Part shown: positions 11,965 through 22,972 of the stretch, piece by piece
Position numbering within the stretch: the stretch's first letter is position 1
How the letters are laid out: each line of letters starts with the position of its first letter
Assembly: GCF_037975245.1 (NCBI RefSeq)
Contig: NC_092568.1
Coordinates: 28,020,501-28,084,500, forward strand
Direction of reading: 5' to 3'
Source: Apostichopus japonicus
Lineage: Eukaryota > Echinodermata > Holothuroidea > Aspidochirotida > Stichopodidae
DNA length: 64,000 nucleotides
Notes under the pieces: model-generated
Databases searched by the model: none
What the model saw: only the letters and a program-made list of their open reading frames with translations
What the model was told of the DNA's origin: nothing
Program-made: the position numbers and the translations under genes

Positions 11965-12335
11965 AGGGGCGTCGGAAGCTATTTGGGATTGGTACGGAAG
12001 ATCAGAGTGTGGCCATCTACCATAATTATCGGGGGGGGGGGCGTTTGGAAGGTCAAACTACGCTACGCGCCACCATTGGTTGGCGCGTAGCGTAATGGAG
12101 AAAATTTTGAAAAAATGCCTCCCAGATTGCAGGAAATGGCACTTCCCGAGCTTTGCTTTTGTGCATTCTCCCTTGTCTGTTTTTGTACCCGATTAATCTT
12201 CTGAAACACATTTTGAAGTATGTTTCATTTTGGTTCTTTATTTTTTGCCTTTTTTTCTTCTTAGTGCTACTTTTTTTCTCCTTTTTTTTTTGTTGCGCCG
12301 TGAATATTGGTCCGGCGAACCGCTCCGACGCCCCT
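11965..12335. mobile_element. MITE with 12-bp perfect terminal inverted repeats
   Basis: Starts AGGGGCGTCGGA and ends TCCGACGCCCCT, 371 bp apart. It contains a poly-G tract and an R1 core in its first half and a T-rich second half. Flanks share ATTAA, but not flush with both ends. It has no coding capacity, so it is a non-autonomous DNA transposon. This copy shows that R1 cores travel inside inverted-repeat elements. Confidence 0.75.
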
Positions 12336-12494
12336 AATTAAGCATTACCCTGGTAACATGAGATTCTCAGCTGTTCGAGGGAACATGTACGTGTGTAGGC
12401 CTACTTTGGGTCTTTTGATGTAATCAAGTTTGAATGTAAAGATTACAATTTCCCTTTATGAACAATTTTTTAACTGAATCACACTGCTGTCATT

Positions 12495-12657
12495 TCAAAT
12501 TTTTACAGTTGGTGTATCTTTTCCATCTAAGCTACCAGTACCAGTGCTCAATTGTCCACCTCACCAGTAACAGCTGGAAATCCTAGGAAAATCGCATCAC
12601 CAGAAGGGGTTGTTAGCAGGAATTTCAGGAAGGATTTCCAACCATATGATGATGTTT
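12495..12657 (+). CDS. Possible terminal exon of unknown gene
   Basis: An acceptor with a T-rich tract (ATTTTTACAG) is followed by VSFPSKLPVPV in one frame and AQLSTSPVTAGNPRKIASP to FQPYDDV and a stop in the next. A single missing base near 12545 would join them. The composition is protein-like but no family is recognised, and no partner exon was found. Confidence 0.25.
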
Positions 12658-12659
12658 GA

Positions 12660-14054
12660 TCTTACCAGTTATAGTCTGTTACTTTCTTTCACTTTAGATT
12701 TTCCTCGCAAATTTTGGTAGAATATTCGGGAAATTTTATAGTCTCGATATGTTTTGTAAAGGCAAAGACTGGTAAGTAGTATGTATGCCTAGCCTAGGCC
12801 TAGGTCGTCTAGCTTGGCCTGCAATACATTACTTGATTTTTCTTCCCTTTTATCGCGATTCGGAAATTTTCATAAAAAAGAAATTCAACTGTTCGCCACT
12901 CCAAGTTTGCCCCAGTAAGCCCTCGACTGCAATTTCACTTAGAAGTTAGACTTAGACCGGGCCAAGGTTAGACTAACGTTCACGTCTATAAGCTAGGCCT
13001 GACTAGCCTACATGCTTAAGTTACAGTGAGCCTAAGTAACCTTACTTATCTTAACTTACATCTTCTTCGTCAGTACTAGGAATGCTTGGGAAATTTGGAT
13101 AGTGTGAAAAATCCATCATTAGTTCATACTAGATGTCTTATGTTCCTGCAGACGATTTGTGTGACCATTAAGTCTGCGTTTCCTGTCGCATAGAGTACTT
13201 GAACAGCAAAAAGCCATGTCTTGCATGTTTCCATTCACTCTTTCTCCAAATTTTTGTTGACATGTAGATTTAGAGCGACGAAATTAGTCAGGGTAAAGGG
13301 TGACGTTTATAGCTTCAATACCAGTATCCCAAAGTTAGACGGGCACAGAGCCGTATATAGAGATACGGCTCGGGACGGGCATACGTGGAATGTTGGTGTA
13401 AACCCTTACTCAACATAAGCAGAGACATGGAACGCGGAATGGGTCAACTTGAGGCGCCGTCCACTCATTTGTTTTAATGATATACGGTACCAGTACACTT
13501 AAAATGAAACGCTAAATACAAATTATTTGTTTAGTGATATACTATTACATTTATAATGAAACGTTACTTGGTAACACTGAATTTACGAGCGGTCAACGCA
13601 ACTCGACTCTGTGATTGAAAAGTTTAACGATGTTTTATACAAGTTTGCTGTCACTCAAATGGACAATCTCTAAGACGACCATTTCTGAATGAACGTTATC
13701 TGAATGAACGGTTTCTGAATCACGACCATATTTAAGTCGCGACGGTTTTTAAGTCGAGACCGTTTCTGAATGGACGGTTCCCGAAAGGTTGGCTGTGCAG
13801 CGATCTCTAAGTGGACGGCTGCTGGCTTTTGAGAGGCGGCTCACGTTGACGTGGACGGCGCCTCACGTTGGCCCTTTTCGCATTCCATAACAGGGACGGG
13901 TTGACGGAGTCGGCAAGCTCATGGAAGTATTCTGCATGCAACAGCGACGTACTCTAGTAGAGCCAGGAATTTGCAAGGGGGGCACATTTTGTGATTGATA
14001 TCGGGAGGGGTCTAAGTGGAGGGAGCGCCCCCTCCTCTTTGAGAAATTTGTCAA
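12660..14054. other. No gene seen; short diverged repeats
   Basis: Sequence around 13680-13790 repeats pieces of TGAATGAACGGTTTCTGAA with changes (four or five degenerate copies). Otherwise it holds no supported feature. Confidence 0.45.
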
Positions 14055-14069
14055 CATTTGAAGGGTGTT

Positions 14070-14607
14070 ACTAAAACGAATGACAATTGCGTTACACATC
14101 ACGAATGACAATATGTTGTAAACACTAAAAAATTGCTTTGACTAAAACGAATGACAGTGAATGACAGCACAGACATTTGCTTCAACCGGATATCACAGTT
14201 CAGACTTCGTGGGTATATTAAAGTCTCGCAAAAACTTGTATCGGAAAATTGGGGTTAAACTCGCAAAAATCCGAGTTGACATTTTGCGACTGTGACCGAT
14301 GTTTTCGGAAATTCTTGAGCAAGATTTTTGACTTGCCCTGTGGGATTTTTACCCCAAATTTGAAAAAAAATGTTGCTGTAAAAAATTGTATTTATTAACC
14401 CCCCCCCGGGCAAGGGGCGGTCGCCCCCCCCCCCCCCAGCGGAGGTCCTTTTCCCCGACTGATCATAAAGGTGGGGCCTCTTCTCTCTTATCCCTCTTAT
14501 CTCTTCTCACCACCGTCCTTCGTTGTCATTCGCTGTCATTCGTTAATGATATTTAATCCTGTACAAAGTCAATTGTCATTCGGTCATTCGAGGTCATTCG
14601 TTTTAGT
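14070..14607. mobile_element. Foldback-type element FB2
   Basis: The left arm (14070-14165) and right arm (about 14520-14607) are built from CGAATGAC subrepeats in opposite orientations, and the ends match as ACTAAAACGAATGAC and its complement. The 10-mer CATTTGAAGG occurs at 14055-14064 and 14615-14624, a few bases outside each arm, as a candidate target-site duplication. The centre has C-rich runs and no open frame. It has the same plan as FB1 but an unrelated subrepeat. Confidence 0.7.
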
Positions 14608-15875
14608 TTGTCCCCATTTGAAGGTTCTTAGATGCGATCTGGTGCAATGTTTTGCCAGTTTCATCATTATCATATCATATTTTCAGCAGATTTGGTTTCC
14701 TATTCGGTTGAATTATTTTACATGTTCTTTTACATATAATATCAGAAAGACAAACAAGGTGCTCTTTTACAATTTTTCCAGTAAGATGATTTTGTTTATT
14801 GTCCAATGTCTGGACTTTAATACATTTGACGAACTTTAATGATTGACAATATAAACTTTCATATTTTGTAGCAGAAATACACATTATAGTTATTATCAGA
14901 TTATACGGTTTCTAATGTTTAGAGAATTCATTGCGCGTAATTATGCGTCCTGCATTGCATAACATAGACCCAAGTTTTTAACATTTTTTTCGACACTGAA
15001 AGGGGAGCAGTCTCTCCTACTGCTCCCCCCCCCCCACCCTGGCTACGTCCATGGCGTGCATTCGTTTGCCGTCATATACATACAAGGCCATTGATGTCAT
15101 CAATCATTCTACCCTTAAAATGTAAGGCGCTAATGCCAGTGTCTCGTTCATTTTAAGCATGATCTCATCGATATTGAATGTGCAGATTGTAGGGGCTCTT
15201 GCAGTCAGCGATGCCACGTTTCTCGGTCCAGCCACAACGAGAGTGTTCTTGAATAAAAACAAACGGTTTCTCCTCTCTCAGTCTCAGTTGATCAATTTAC
15301 CAAAGACAGATACGGGCGAGGCAATTAACGTTGAACTTTGTGTGTATGTCAGTGGCACACTTCATGGCGATATAGAAAGATTTAACGTTTTAGTAGGCTC
15401 CATATATCCGATCATTGTATACTAGGAATACCATTCCTTCCCTTCAAAGCAACTCACTGTGATTGCTTAAAGATGGGTAACCTGGTGGAGTGTGTCCTTC
15501 CATTACTTAAAATATAATTAATGGATATCACCCGATTATTAGAGCTAGATAACTGCTAGTTTGGAGCGAACAGGCAACATTGTTTCAGAACGAAATAGTT
15601 TTATTTCAATAACCAACTTTCACTTTGAACAACTAGTTTTCTGATCACTTCTATCCAAATGAAATTCCTTGTAGGTCCCAAGTAAAATTGCAAACATTTG
15701 TTTTAGTTGCAGTTAAAGGTCAACTAATATCTTGCCTCCAAATTTAACCACCCTACACCTTTCTCAATGCTTCTGAGAATTCTAAACTCTCACACATTAT
15801 TCTAACATCCCAAGGAGGATCCTAGAGGTTTTATTAATTTCTTTATAAATTATTATTATTCTTATTTTTGGCAAC
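14608..15875. other. No supported gene; element end near 15000-15060
   Basis: A C-tract followed by CCTGGCTACGTCCATGG near 15025-15055 resembles the ends of the poly-C elements around it. An open frame at 15159-15425 has no splice, homology or composition support. Confidence 0.4.
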
Positions 15876-15914
15876 ATGATTCTACTGCTTGATTACAATG
15901 AAGGAACTTGCTTT

Positions 15915-16070
15915 GTATCAGGCGCGTATCCAGGATTTTCAAACCCGGGGGGCGCGAATTACTATCTAAGCGGAGCGCCACCATCGGTTGGCGCGCAGCG
16001 TACAAGAAAATTTCTTATTTTGATACCCCCCAGATCACCGGAAACGGCATTTCTCGGGCTTGAAATGACC
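15915..16070 (+). mobile_element. R1-family element fragment, copy b
   Basis: GGCGCGTATCCAGG start, poly-G, R1 core at 15963-16015 and the GCCGG-like tail (CACCGGAAACGGCATTTC). Its right-hand limit is not clear. Confidence 0.65.
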
Positions 16071-16584
16071 AACCAGATGTACACTTTTTGCCTGAGAACC
16101 AAGTATTTCCTAATAGTTTTTTTTTTTCCATCCATAACCTTTTTGAAGATTGTCAACCCGGCACACATCATGTTCGACCTGATCGCATCTCCTGTGGGTC
16201 TTTGCTTTTGTAGGTGATTCTACGTCACGGCCCACAATACCCGTCAGCCCCACTTTTCAAGGTTTTAAGCCCCATATTTGTTCAGAATTTGAAAATTCAC
16301 ATTTCTCGTGAATAAACTCACTTGAAAACATACCCATAATGCTGTACAAAATTTCATCTATGGACAACCAATATAGAAAAACTTCCTTGAACCCCTAACA
16401 GACTGGTCAAAATTGCACGAGTAGAGGGAAGTGTGATGCAGAATGTTGGTCAGAAATTTTCGAAAATTCAGACACAGTTAATTTATTGGTGTACAAATAT
16501 TAAAACCTGTTGTAACGGCTATTATAAAACTTGGTTGAAGGAAATGAAAAAATAGCAGATATTTCCGAAACCGAACACTATACA

Positions 16585-17000
16585 CATAGGCGTAGGAGGC
16601 GCGGCAGAGGTGGCGGAGCTAGGGGTATTGGTCAGGAGGAGCGAGAAAGGTCTGTAGGGGCGCTTTCAACACTATCTAAGCGGAGCGCCACCACTGGTTG
16701 GCGCGTAACGTACAGAAAATTTTTGAGTAAAGATACTCCCTAGATCGCCGGAAATGACCTTTTCCTGGTCTGACTAATTTGCAGATAAACGAAGAATAAA
16801 TAGGTGTCATCTCCAAATTACACCAACAAAATGTGACAAATGTCAATAAGTAGATGAGAGCGCAATAAAAAAGTCAATAATCTAGAATAAGTAAAAAGTT
16901 GTAAAGAGCTGAAAAACGCGCCAGCAGTCCATTTGAGTCCGTCAGGGGGGGGGGGCATGCGCCGCCCTGACCATATGGACGCTCCGCCACTGCACGGCGG
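16585..17000 (+). mobile_element. R1-family element, copy c
   Basis: It begins near AGGCGTAGGAGGCG, carries the R1 core at 16673-16720 and ends past a poly-G run at GGACGCTCCGCCACTG. The start and end resemble each other as imperfect inverted repeats. No coding capacity. Confidence 0.6.
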
Positions 17001-17149
17001 GGTTGCAGGCCCTAATTCGCCATTACTAATGTAAAAGAGAGTTTTGACACAATTGGACCTCCATGCTTTTTATACATCTACATGAGACATGTCGTTGTTT
17101 ACATTAGCATCCCGCGGTATACTGCGCAATTTGAACGGACCGTACGGTA

Positions 17150-17245
17150 CATGATGGCATGCGATGTATTAACCGATGCTTGCTTATATGATATTGACAT
17201 TAACACGTTGAACGCGCGCTTCGCGCGCGAAAATTTTGGGTTATT
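17150..17245 (+). repeat. R2 repeat with GCGCGC hairpin, plus copy
   Basis: GCATGCGATGTA, ACCGATGC, TATATGATAT and the palindrome GCGCGCTTCGCGCGC, then GAAAATTTT. The reverse complement of 18990-19075 has the same blocks in the same order. Confidence 0.6.
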
Positions 17246-17349
17246 TTTTCAGGCAAGTCGGACAGTTTTGAGGCTTTTCATCCTGGAACGCCATTTTCAT
17301 GCTCACTGATATGATGTGATATCTGCTGTTTGCGTCGCAAATTCGAACA

Positions 17350-17720
17350 GGCGCGTAGCGAGGAATTTGCAATGGGAGGGCGAAGCCTGTAGGCAAATTA
17401 TCTCAGCGTAGCGCCACCATAGGTTGGCGCGAAGCATACAAGAAAATTTTGGCCGAAAATGCCTCCCAGATCGCTGGAAATGGCACTACACAGGACCATT
17501 TGTTAGCGCGAAGCGTACAAGCAAATTTTGGCCGAAAATGTCTCCCAGATCGCTGGAAATGACACTTCCCAGGCCTTGTAAGTTGCATCTAAGCACTTTC
17601 TATTTTGAAATTACTTAGCGATATCATTTAAAACAATGCTGAATGGGGGGGGGGCGGGCGGTCGCCCCCATCCCAAAAATCGTCATGTTCCCCAACGACA
17701 CGATCGAGTTCGAGACCAGC
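17350..17720 (+). mobile_element. R1-family element, copy d, with duplicated core
   Basis: GGCGCGTAGCGAGG start; two R1 half-cores about 94 bases apart (17405-17495 and 17497-17585), each followed by TTTTGGCCGAAAATG and CCCAGATCGCTGGAAATG; then a poly-G run with GGCGGTCGCC. The tandem core is unique among the copies here. Confidence 0.65.
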
Positions 17721-18084
17721 CACAGTTGGTTTGATAGCACAATTCTACACACGCGTTATGATAGACCATATATAGTATATATATAGATCATTAGTGAGAG
17801 AGGAAAATGGAAACGTCAAAAAATGGAGTTGTCGGTGTAAGGGGTAGGGTGAGTCAAACTTTTACGAAATCATTGATCCGTCACTGGCTACCCTTCAGCG
17901 CTGTAATGATGTCACTGTTCCTCTTTCTCTTCCCGGTGTCTTCGCGTTTTTCTTTTACTCCCTCTTTTTCTCCTTTATCTCTCTTTCTTCTTTTCTTTTC
18001 TCTTCATTCCTCTCCTCCTCTTGTTTTTTCCCCTCTTTTTTCCTTTTTTCTTCTTTTTTTTCTCTCCTCTTTTTCTTACCCGGG

Positions 18085-18215
18085 GGCATGGGCGTCAATC
18101 CAGGGGGGACGGGGGGACACGTCCCCCCCCCCCACATTTCGATGGATGGGGGAAACAATATCAAATGTCCCCCCCCCACACATTTGGAAAAAGAGTAGTG
18201 TCATGGCTCTATTTG
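18085..18215. mobile_element. Poly-C/poly-G element end
   Basis: GGGCGTCAATCCAGG followed by G and C tracts. It lies just upstream of the hAT transposase remnant and is probably its terminal part or a nested element. The open frames here (17807-18271) come from pyrimidine-rich low-complexity DNA. Confidence 0.45.
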
Positions 18216-18261
18216 GTGAGGGCTTACACATCTTAGGATTCATATCCTCGAATATCACTCA

Positions 18262-18590
18262 ATGTTGCTGAATGGAGAATTCCACCCAGATCTCGTGAGT
18301 TGGTACCCTGAGCTCTCCAACAATCTTAAGCTTAGTCTGCCTTTATTTCGAGGCCAGTTCCATTCGTCGTCGGTTGAAGGGTATAGACAAATATGCAAGT
18401 TGATGAATCGAGCGGTACGGGCTATGTTTGGTGAAGTCGAAGCTCTCTTGCGGTTGCTCCTCGTCTCCTCCGCCAGTTCGACGGAAGCCGAGAGATCTTT
18501 AGTGCTTTGAGGCGTTTGAAGACAAGGCTACGGAGCACCATGACTCAACAGAGGCTGAACCATGTGATCGTGTTCCATATTCACCGCGCA
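18262..18590 (+). pseudogene. hAT transposase C-terminal remnant
   Basis: The reading HPDLVSWYPELSNNLKLSLP, later LLVSSASSTEAERS, then (shifted frame) RRLKTRLRSTMTQQRLNHV matches the hAT-family C-terminal dimerisation region, where a Ser-x-Glu-Arg-xFS segment precedes LRRLKT-like and LNxL-like motifs. One base is missing near 18503-18508, which breaks the frame. The catalytic N-terminal part is absent. It is the only transposase relic in this cluster and so a candidate source for some of the hAT-like MITEs. Confidence 0.7.
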
Positions 18591-18912
18591 GGGACGTCGT
18601 TAGAGGGGGTGTGGGTGTGTCTCACCCCAAGCCATGGTAAAACTGACGCTAGTTGGAAAATTGGAGTGCGACAGTCGGAATTTCCGACTGTCGCACTCTA
18701 GTTTATCTAGGCCTTTTCATGTATCCCTGTGATTGTGCATGACCTAAATTTTTTTTTTAAATTTCGGTCAAAATTGACCTTTAACCTGTCATATTTACCA
18801 CGTTTTCCTTGCCACTTTGGGAAATTGTTTCTCGCGATTCTTATACTCCACCGTACAAAACTTCTATGATTTTGAATACTACAAAAATAAATGCCTAATA
18901 GAACTACCGTCA

Positions 18913-19466
18913 TAGGCGTAGGAGCCCAATTTGTTTTGTGGGGGGGGGGGGGGGTAGGGTTGTAACGACTTGCCCGAAAAATATATTATCAAAATTTTTC
19001 GCGCGCTACGCGCGCATCACACATGACCATGTGCATATCATACAGGCATGCATCGGTTTTTACATCGCATGCAAATAGCATACAATCATTTTCCGTCTTA
19101 TTACCCTTCCGTATTGGTGATAATTGTTGGGTAATAATAATATCAGTATAACCACTGAAAAACACATTGCAAATTATCCAAAAAGCTATCAGCATATTGC
19201 CCGAATTTCACAAAAATATTTGGTTGGGGTGGGGGGGGCAACAAGTTTTTGAAATGAGTGCCTGTGGGTACAAATGTATCGCAGCAAGTTCGTAACAGAA
19301 GTGCAGTCGCGAAAGATTGGGTTTTCTGACTGACACTGACCGTATCGTTGACGAGTGGCGGGAGGGTGGGGGGTACAAAGCAGCAGTTGGAATTTTCTGG
19401 CTTCAAAACCGATTTTCAGCCACTACACCCCCCCCCCCCCAATCATCAGGCCTTAGCTACGTCCCT
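18913..19466. mobile_element. Poly-G/poly-C non-autonomous element containing an R2 copy
   Basis: It opens with ATAGGCGTAGGAGCCC and a G run, contains the R2 repeat in minus orientation (18990-19075), and closes with a C run and GGCCTTAGCTACGTCCCTGG. The ends are imperfect inverted repeats. No coding capacity. Confidence 0.5.
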
Positions 19467-19975
19467 GGGTACATGGTGGTTACATAGTACGCTCCGACCA
19501 GAATTCTCTCGATAACCAGATGCAAATCCACCTAGCAACCGAGGTAACTTGCTTGAGGACTCCAACGAACAACCACTGATTTATTTTCATGCCTTCATCA
19601 CTTTAGCCACCACTCACATGGGACCTATTCTAAGTCTGACGATACATGCGCATGTGTGAGGTCCTGAAAACATAATAAAAGTTGTTTGTCTTGCTATCCT
19701 TGTTTTCAAATTTCATGTAAATGTATTCTCGTAGACCTAGCAACCTGGTTTAACATGCTGGCGCCAAATTTGCGCTAAGCTCGCTATACGAACTCGGATA
19801 TGGGCTGTGCCTTATTAGTTAGTTATTTAAATTATTAATAATGGCGTATGAGGAAATGCACCATTTTGTGGTATGACTCCCAGGACAGAAAGTCGAGAAA
19901 CTCACATGCAGTCGCGGCGGATAGCTTCCTTCGCCTATATGTCCGGGGAAATTTTGGGACATCGTTCCTATAGAT

Positions 19976-20337
19976 CAGGGGTGGGCAACCTGCGGGCCAC
20001 ATGCGGCCCGCCAGTGATTTTTTTGCGGCCCGTGAGATGTCTCAAGAAAAAAGAAAAAAATCAATCTATTTTGCATCATCACCAAAAACGAGCTAGCTGC
20101 TTAGAATTTATCTGCACTTATGATGCTGTCAGGTTGGTCTATTATCACCATTAATTATCAACAGGACTGTATTGACATTATGGTTTTGTGAATACAGATT
20201 AAGTACACACACCTATTGCTTGAACGTCCTCGGAATCAAAGGTTTGAAATCAGCAGCAGGCCGTTGGTTAGGTGCGGCCCTGTCAATCTTTCACTCCTAA
20301 AATCTGGCCCATTCATTCAAAAGGTTGCCCACCCCTG
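19976..20337. mobile_element. hAT-type MITE
   Basis: Starts CAGGGGTGGGCAACCT and ends with its perfect 16-bp inverted complement. CAGGGGTGGGCAA-type ends are characteristic of hAT MITEs in animals. 362 bp; the interior holds GCGGCCC-rich segments and no intact gene. No flush 8-bp target duplication is visible; the flanks share CCTATA but not at the ends. Confidence 0.85.
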
Positions 20338-20344
20338 CAATGGG

Positions 20345-21010
20345 CCTATATCTGAGGCCCTGGGGTCAGTGGCGTCGTGCCCATTGGGGCCCGGGGGCAC
20401 AGCTCCCCCCCCAAAAAAAATCAAAGGTGTCATAAAATTTTGTCATAATTTAAAAAAAAAGTGTTTTCGAAATGGAAAAGTAGACTAAATATTCAATTGC
20501 TCTTTGATGGTCGTTGCGGATTTTCTACACACCTCAAAGACGACATATCGGGATTAGTAATGCCAATACCTTTGAATATGTTTGTCCTAAGCTCGCGTTT
20601 GATACAGTCTCAATTAACCTGGAAAATAATCACTTCGTTATCGCGCGTTTTACCTTTGGTTTCGCTACTTTCACTTTTTCTGCCCATGTTTTCAAACGGC
20701 ATGGCTTTTTCTTCACCCAGTCACCACTTCTCACGGGCATGGGCGGCAAGGGCGGCGGAACCGGGGGGCACAGGGGGCACGTGCCCCCACTTTTCCCCAG
20801 GTTAAAAATGTGCCCATTTTCTACATAAAAATTGAGGTGTCTCAAGTTAGCAAGAGGCCAGGGAACCAGAATGAACACTCGGGAAGGGCCTTTTCCGGCC
20901 ATCTGAGGGGTTTGTAAAACCAAAAATTTTCTTCTACGCTCCGCGCCAACTGATGGTGGCGCTCCGCTCAGATAGTCGTGCATACAACTTTGCAACTCCT
21001 GGCTATGCCT
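20345..21010 (-). mobile_element. Nested poly-G/C elements with a minus-strand R1 core, copy e
   Basis: CAGTGGCGTCGTGCCC near 20368 and GGGCATGGGCGGCAAGG near 20737 look like element starts. An R1 core in minus orientation lies at about 20882-20978, and GCAACTCCTGGCTATGCC follows near 20991. At least two elements are probably nested; the limits are approximate. Confidence 0.5.
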
Positions 21011-21384
21011 CTGACTCTTAGTGAATTTCTGTGGGTCAAACTCAAAGCTATTTCGAATGAAACAAATTTGTTAAGATATTAACAAGAAATAAACTCTAAT
21101 TCGGAAGATTCCTACATTAGCAATTAGCATGATTTCGCCTCATCTTGTCTCAAAAGAAAACTTGTTCCTTGTTTCCCAATTTGCACATTGGATATTGCAG
21201 TGCTAGTATGCATATTTTCCTTGAGAGGGGGGGGGGGGGCGTTGATGAATTGATGTGTGTACACAAATAAGATAATACAATAAGAGTTGTAAGGGTACTA
21301 AATATAAGGCTGCATCAGTCCAATCGAATTGCTGCAAAGTGCCCTTTGATGTCGGTGCCCCCCCCCCAGATTAAAAGTGCTTTC

Positions 21385-21744
21385 GCCGCCCTTGATGGGC
21401 GGTGATCATGGATCAGCCAACATGAAAATGTTTCGATATCTTAAATGTTGGGCGCTTCTGGGAGACGAGGAATTGGTAAACTTAGGAATAAATGGCGATC
21501 ACTTCCTTCGAGAATATTTACCAAAATAAAAAATTGCCGGAAATTTTTATCAATTTTAGGGGTGTTGCTTTCTGCCATAATGCACGGGAAGTGCCGTTTC
21601 CTGCAATCTGAGGGGTCTGCCAGACGAAAAATTTTCTTGTACGCTGCGCGCCAACCGATGGTGGCGCTCCGCTTAGATAGTACTTACGGCCGGAATACTC
21701 GAAACGATTCCGTCCCCCCACGTTTCAAATCGGTTTGACGCCCT
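21385..21744 (-). mobile_element. R1-family element, copy f, minus strand
   Basis: C run and CGCCCTTGATGGGCGG near 21385, then a minus-strand R1 core at 21590-21680, ending at GACGCCCTTGG near 21744, directly against a truncated LINE. Its arrival probably removed the 3' half of that LINE. Confidence 0.55.
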
Positions 21745-21749
21745 TGGTT

Positions 21750-22910
21750 GAAATGTAATCTTTTGGAGAATCTAATAATGTGATTAAGCTTGTTACGGTA
21801 AGTTGTATAAGACATCTTATTAATAGGCGTTGGATTTTGAATGTAATTTTTGAAAAGCCTATTTTTCTTTTTAATAGAAGTCAAAATACCTTTTGTGATC
21901 CAAGGATGTTTCTTTTTGCGATTTTTAGTTTTGATATTGTGGTATGGAAAACAGTTACTATATGTTGTGTTTATACAGTCATAAAATATATTATATGCAG
22001 TATTAGTGTCATTTCCTCTCAGGATATTGTCCCATAATTTGTCCTGGATCTCTGCGATAAAGCGTCTAATATTGTTGGTGCTATAATTGCGAACATTCAC
22101 AAAGTGGTTCTGTTTATATCTCCTGGTTGGTACTTTGAGAAAAATCGGTAGGTGATCGCTAAGATCAGTGATAAATATGCCTGAATAGATGTTGAAGTTA
22201 ACGTTGGTAATAATATTATCAATCAAAGTTGATGAAGTACTGCTAATACGAGTGGGTTTAGAGATTGTTGGAATGAACCCGTTGGAATAAAGGATGTTTA
22301 AAAATCGGCGGGACTTGGGTTTATCCAATAGATTAATGTTATAATCTCCCATTACATACGATTTACACTGTTGTTCCGATATAGTGCTAAGAATATTTTG
22401 AAGATAAAAATCAAACATTTCATGAGAACCACTTGGTGGTCTATATATAATACCTACAGTACACTTTTCGTTCATGTGGGGTAATATGACGTCAACAAAT
22501 AGAGATTCAATAGATTCATTAAAAATAGAAAGATCGGGTCTATTTTTAAAGTTAAGATCGTTATTAATAAATAGGCACATGCCGCCACCCCTTTGGTTTT
22601 CACGATGTTTTTCAATGAGAGTGTAATTATCTATGGATATCAGGGGTGAAATAATATTGGTAAACCATGTTTCCGTAAAACCGATTATTGAAAATTTTTC
22701 TTTTAATAAAGAAATAAAAGTATTGATTTCGTCGAAATTTTGGTTTAAACTTCGGCTATTATGGTGAAAAATGGAAAAACTGGAGTGAGATTCTACATCA
22801 TTAAAAGAGTTAATGTTATAATACTTGCAGGTGATATTGTTTGCAGGATTAATGTCATCAGTCGCTGATAGCGTCGCCATCAGTAATAAATATATTGTCA
22901 ATACAATCAT
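21750..22910 (-). pseudogene. LINE endonuclease ORF, 3'-truncated
   Basis: The frame encodes an APE-type endonuclease of a Jockey/CR1-group LINE. Visible blocks are the N-terminal SIFHHNSRSL, FTETWF, RGGGMCLFI, GIIYRPPSG, GDYNINLL and SDHLPIFL, then the linker HPWITKGILTSIKKKNRLFK and NKLNHIIRFSKRL. It breaks off where the related frames at 33-35 and 41-43 kb enter the reverse transcriptase domain; the last about 15 residues of the open frame come from the neighbouring R1 element. Loss of the 3' end is unlike normal 5' truncation and implies a later insertion or deletion. A Met near 22910 is a plausible ORF2 start. Confidence 0.85.
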
Positions 22911-22935
22911 TATTGCGGCTCAGTGATCCTAGGGT

Positions 22936-22972
22936 TCACTGTAAAAAATTACTGTATAATTTACAGTAGTTC
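22936..22972. repeat. CACTGTAAAAAAT / ATTTACAGTAG motif
   Basis: A short inverted motif resembling the sequence at 31744-31775, both built from CACTGTAAA and TTTACAGTG. It may be ends of the same AT-rich element family. Confidence 0.35.

Noticed and set aside
15159-15425. 88-residue open frame
   Set aside because: No recognisable family or splice context; could be chance.
17807-18271. 154-residue open frame rich in Phe, Leu and Ser
   Set aside because: It comes from CT-rich low-complexity DNA and is open on both strands.
20461-20995. Overlapping open frames on both strands
   Set aside because: They lie inside nested poly-G/C elements, including the R1 core, and have no coding support.
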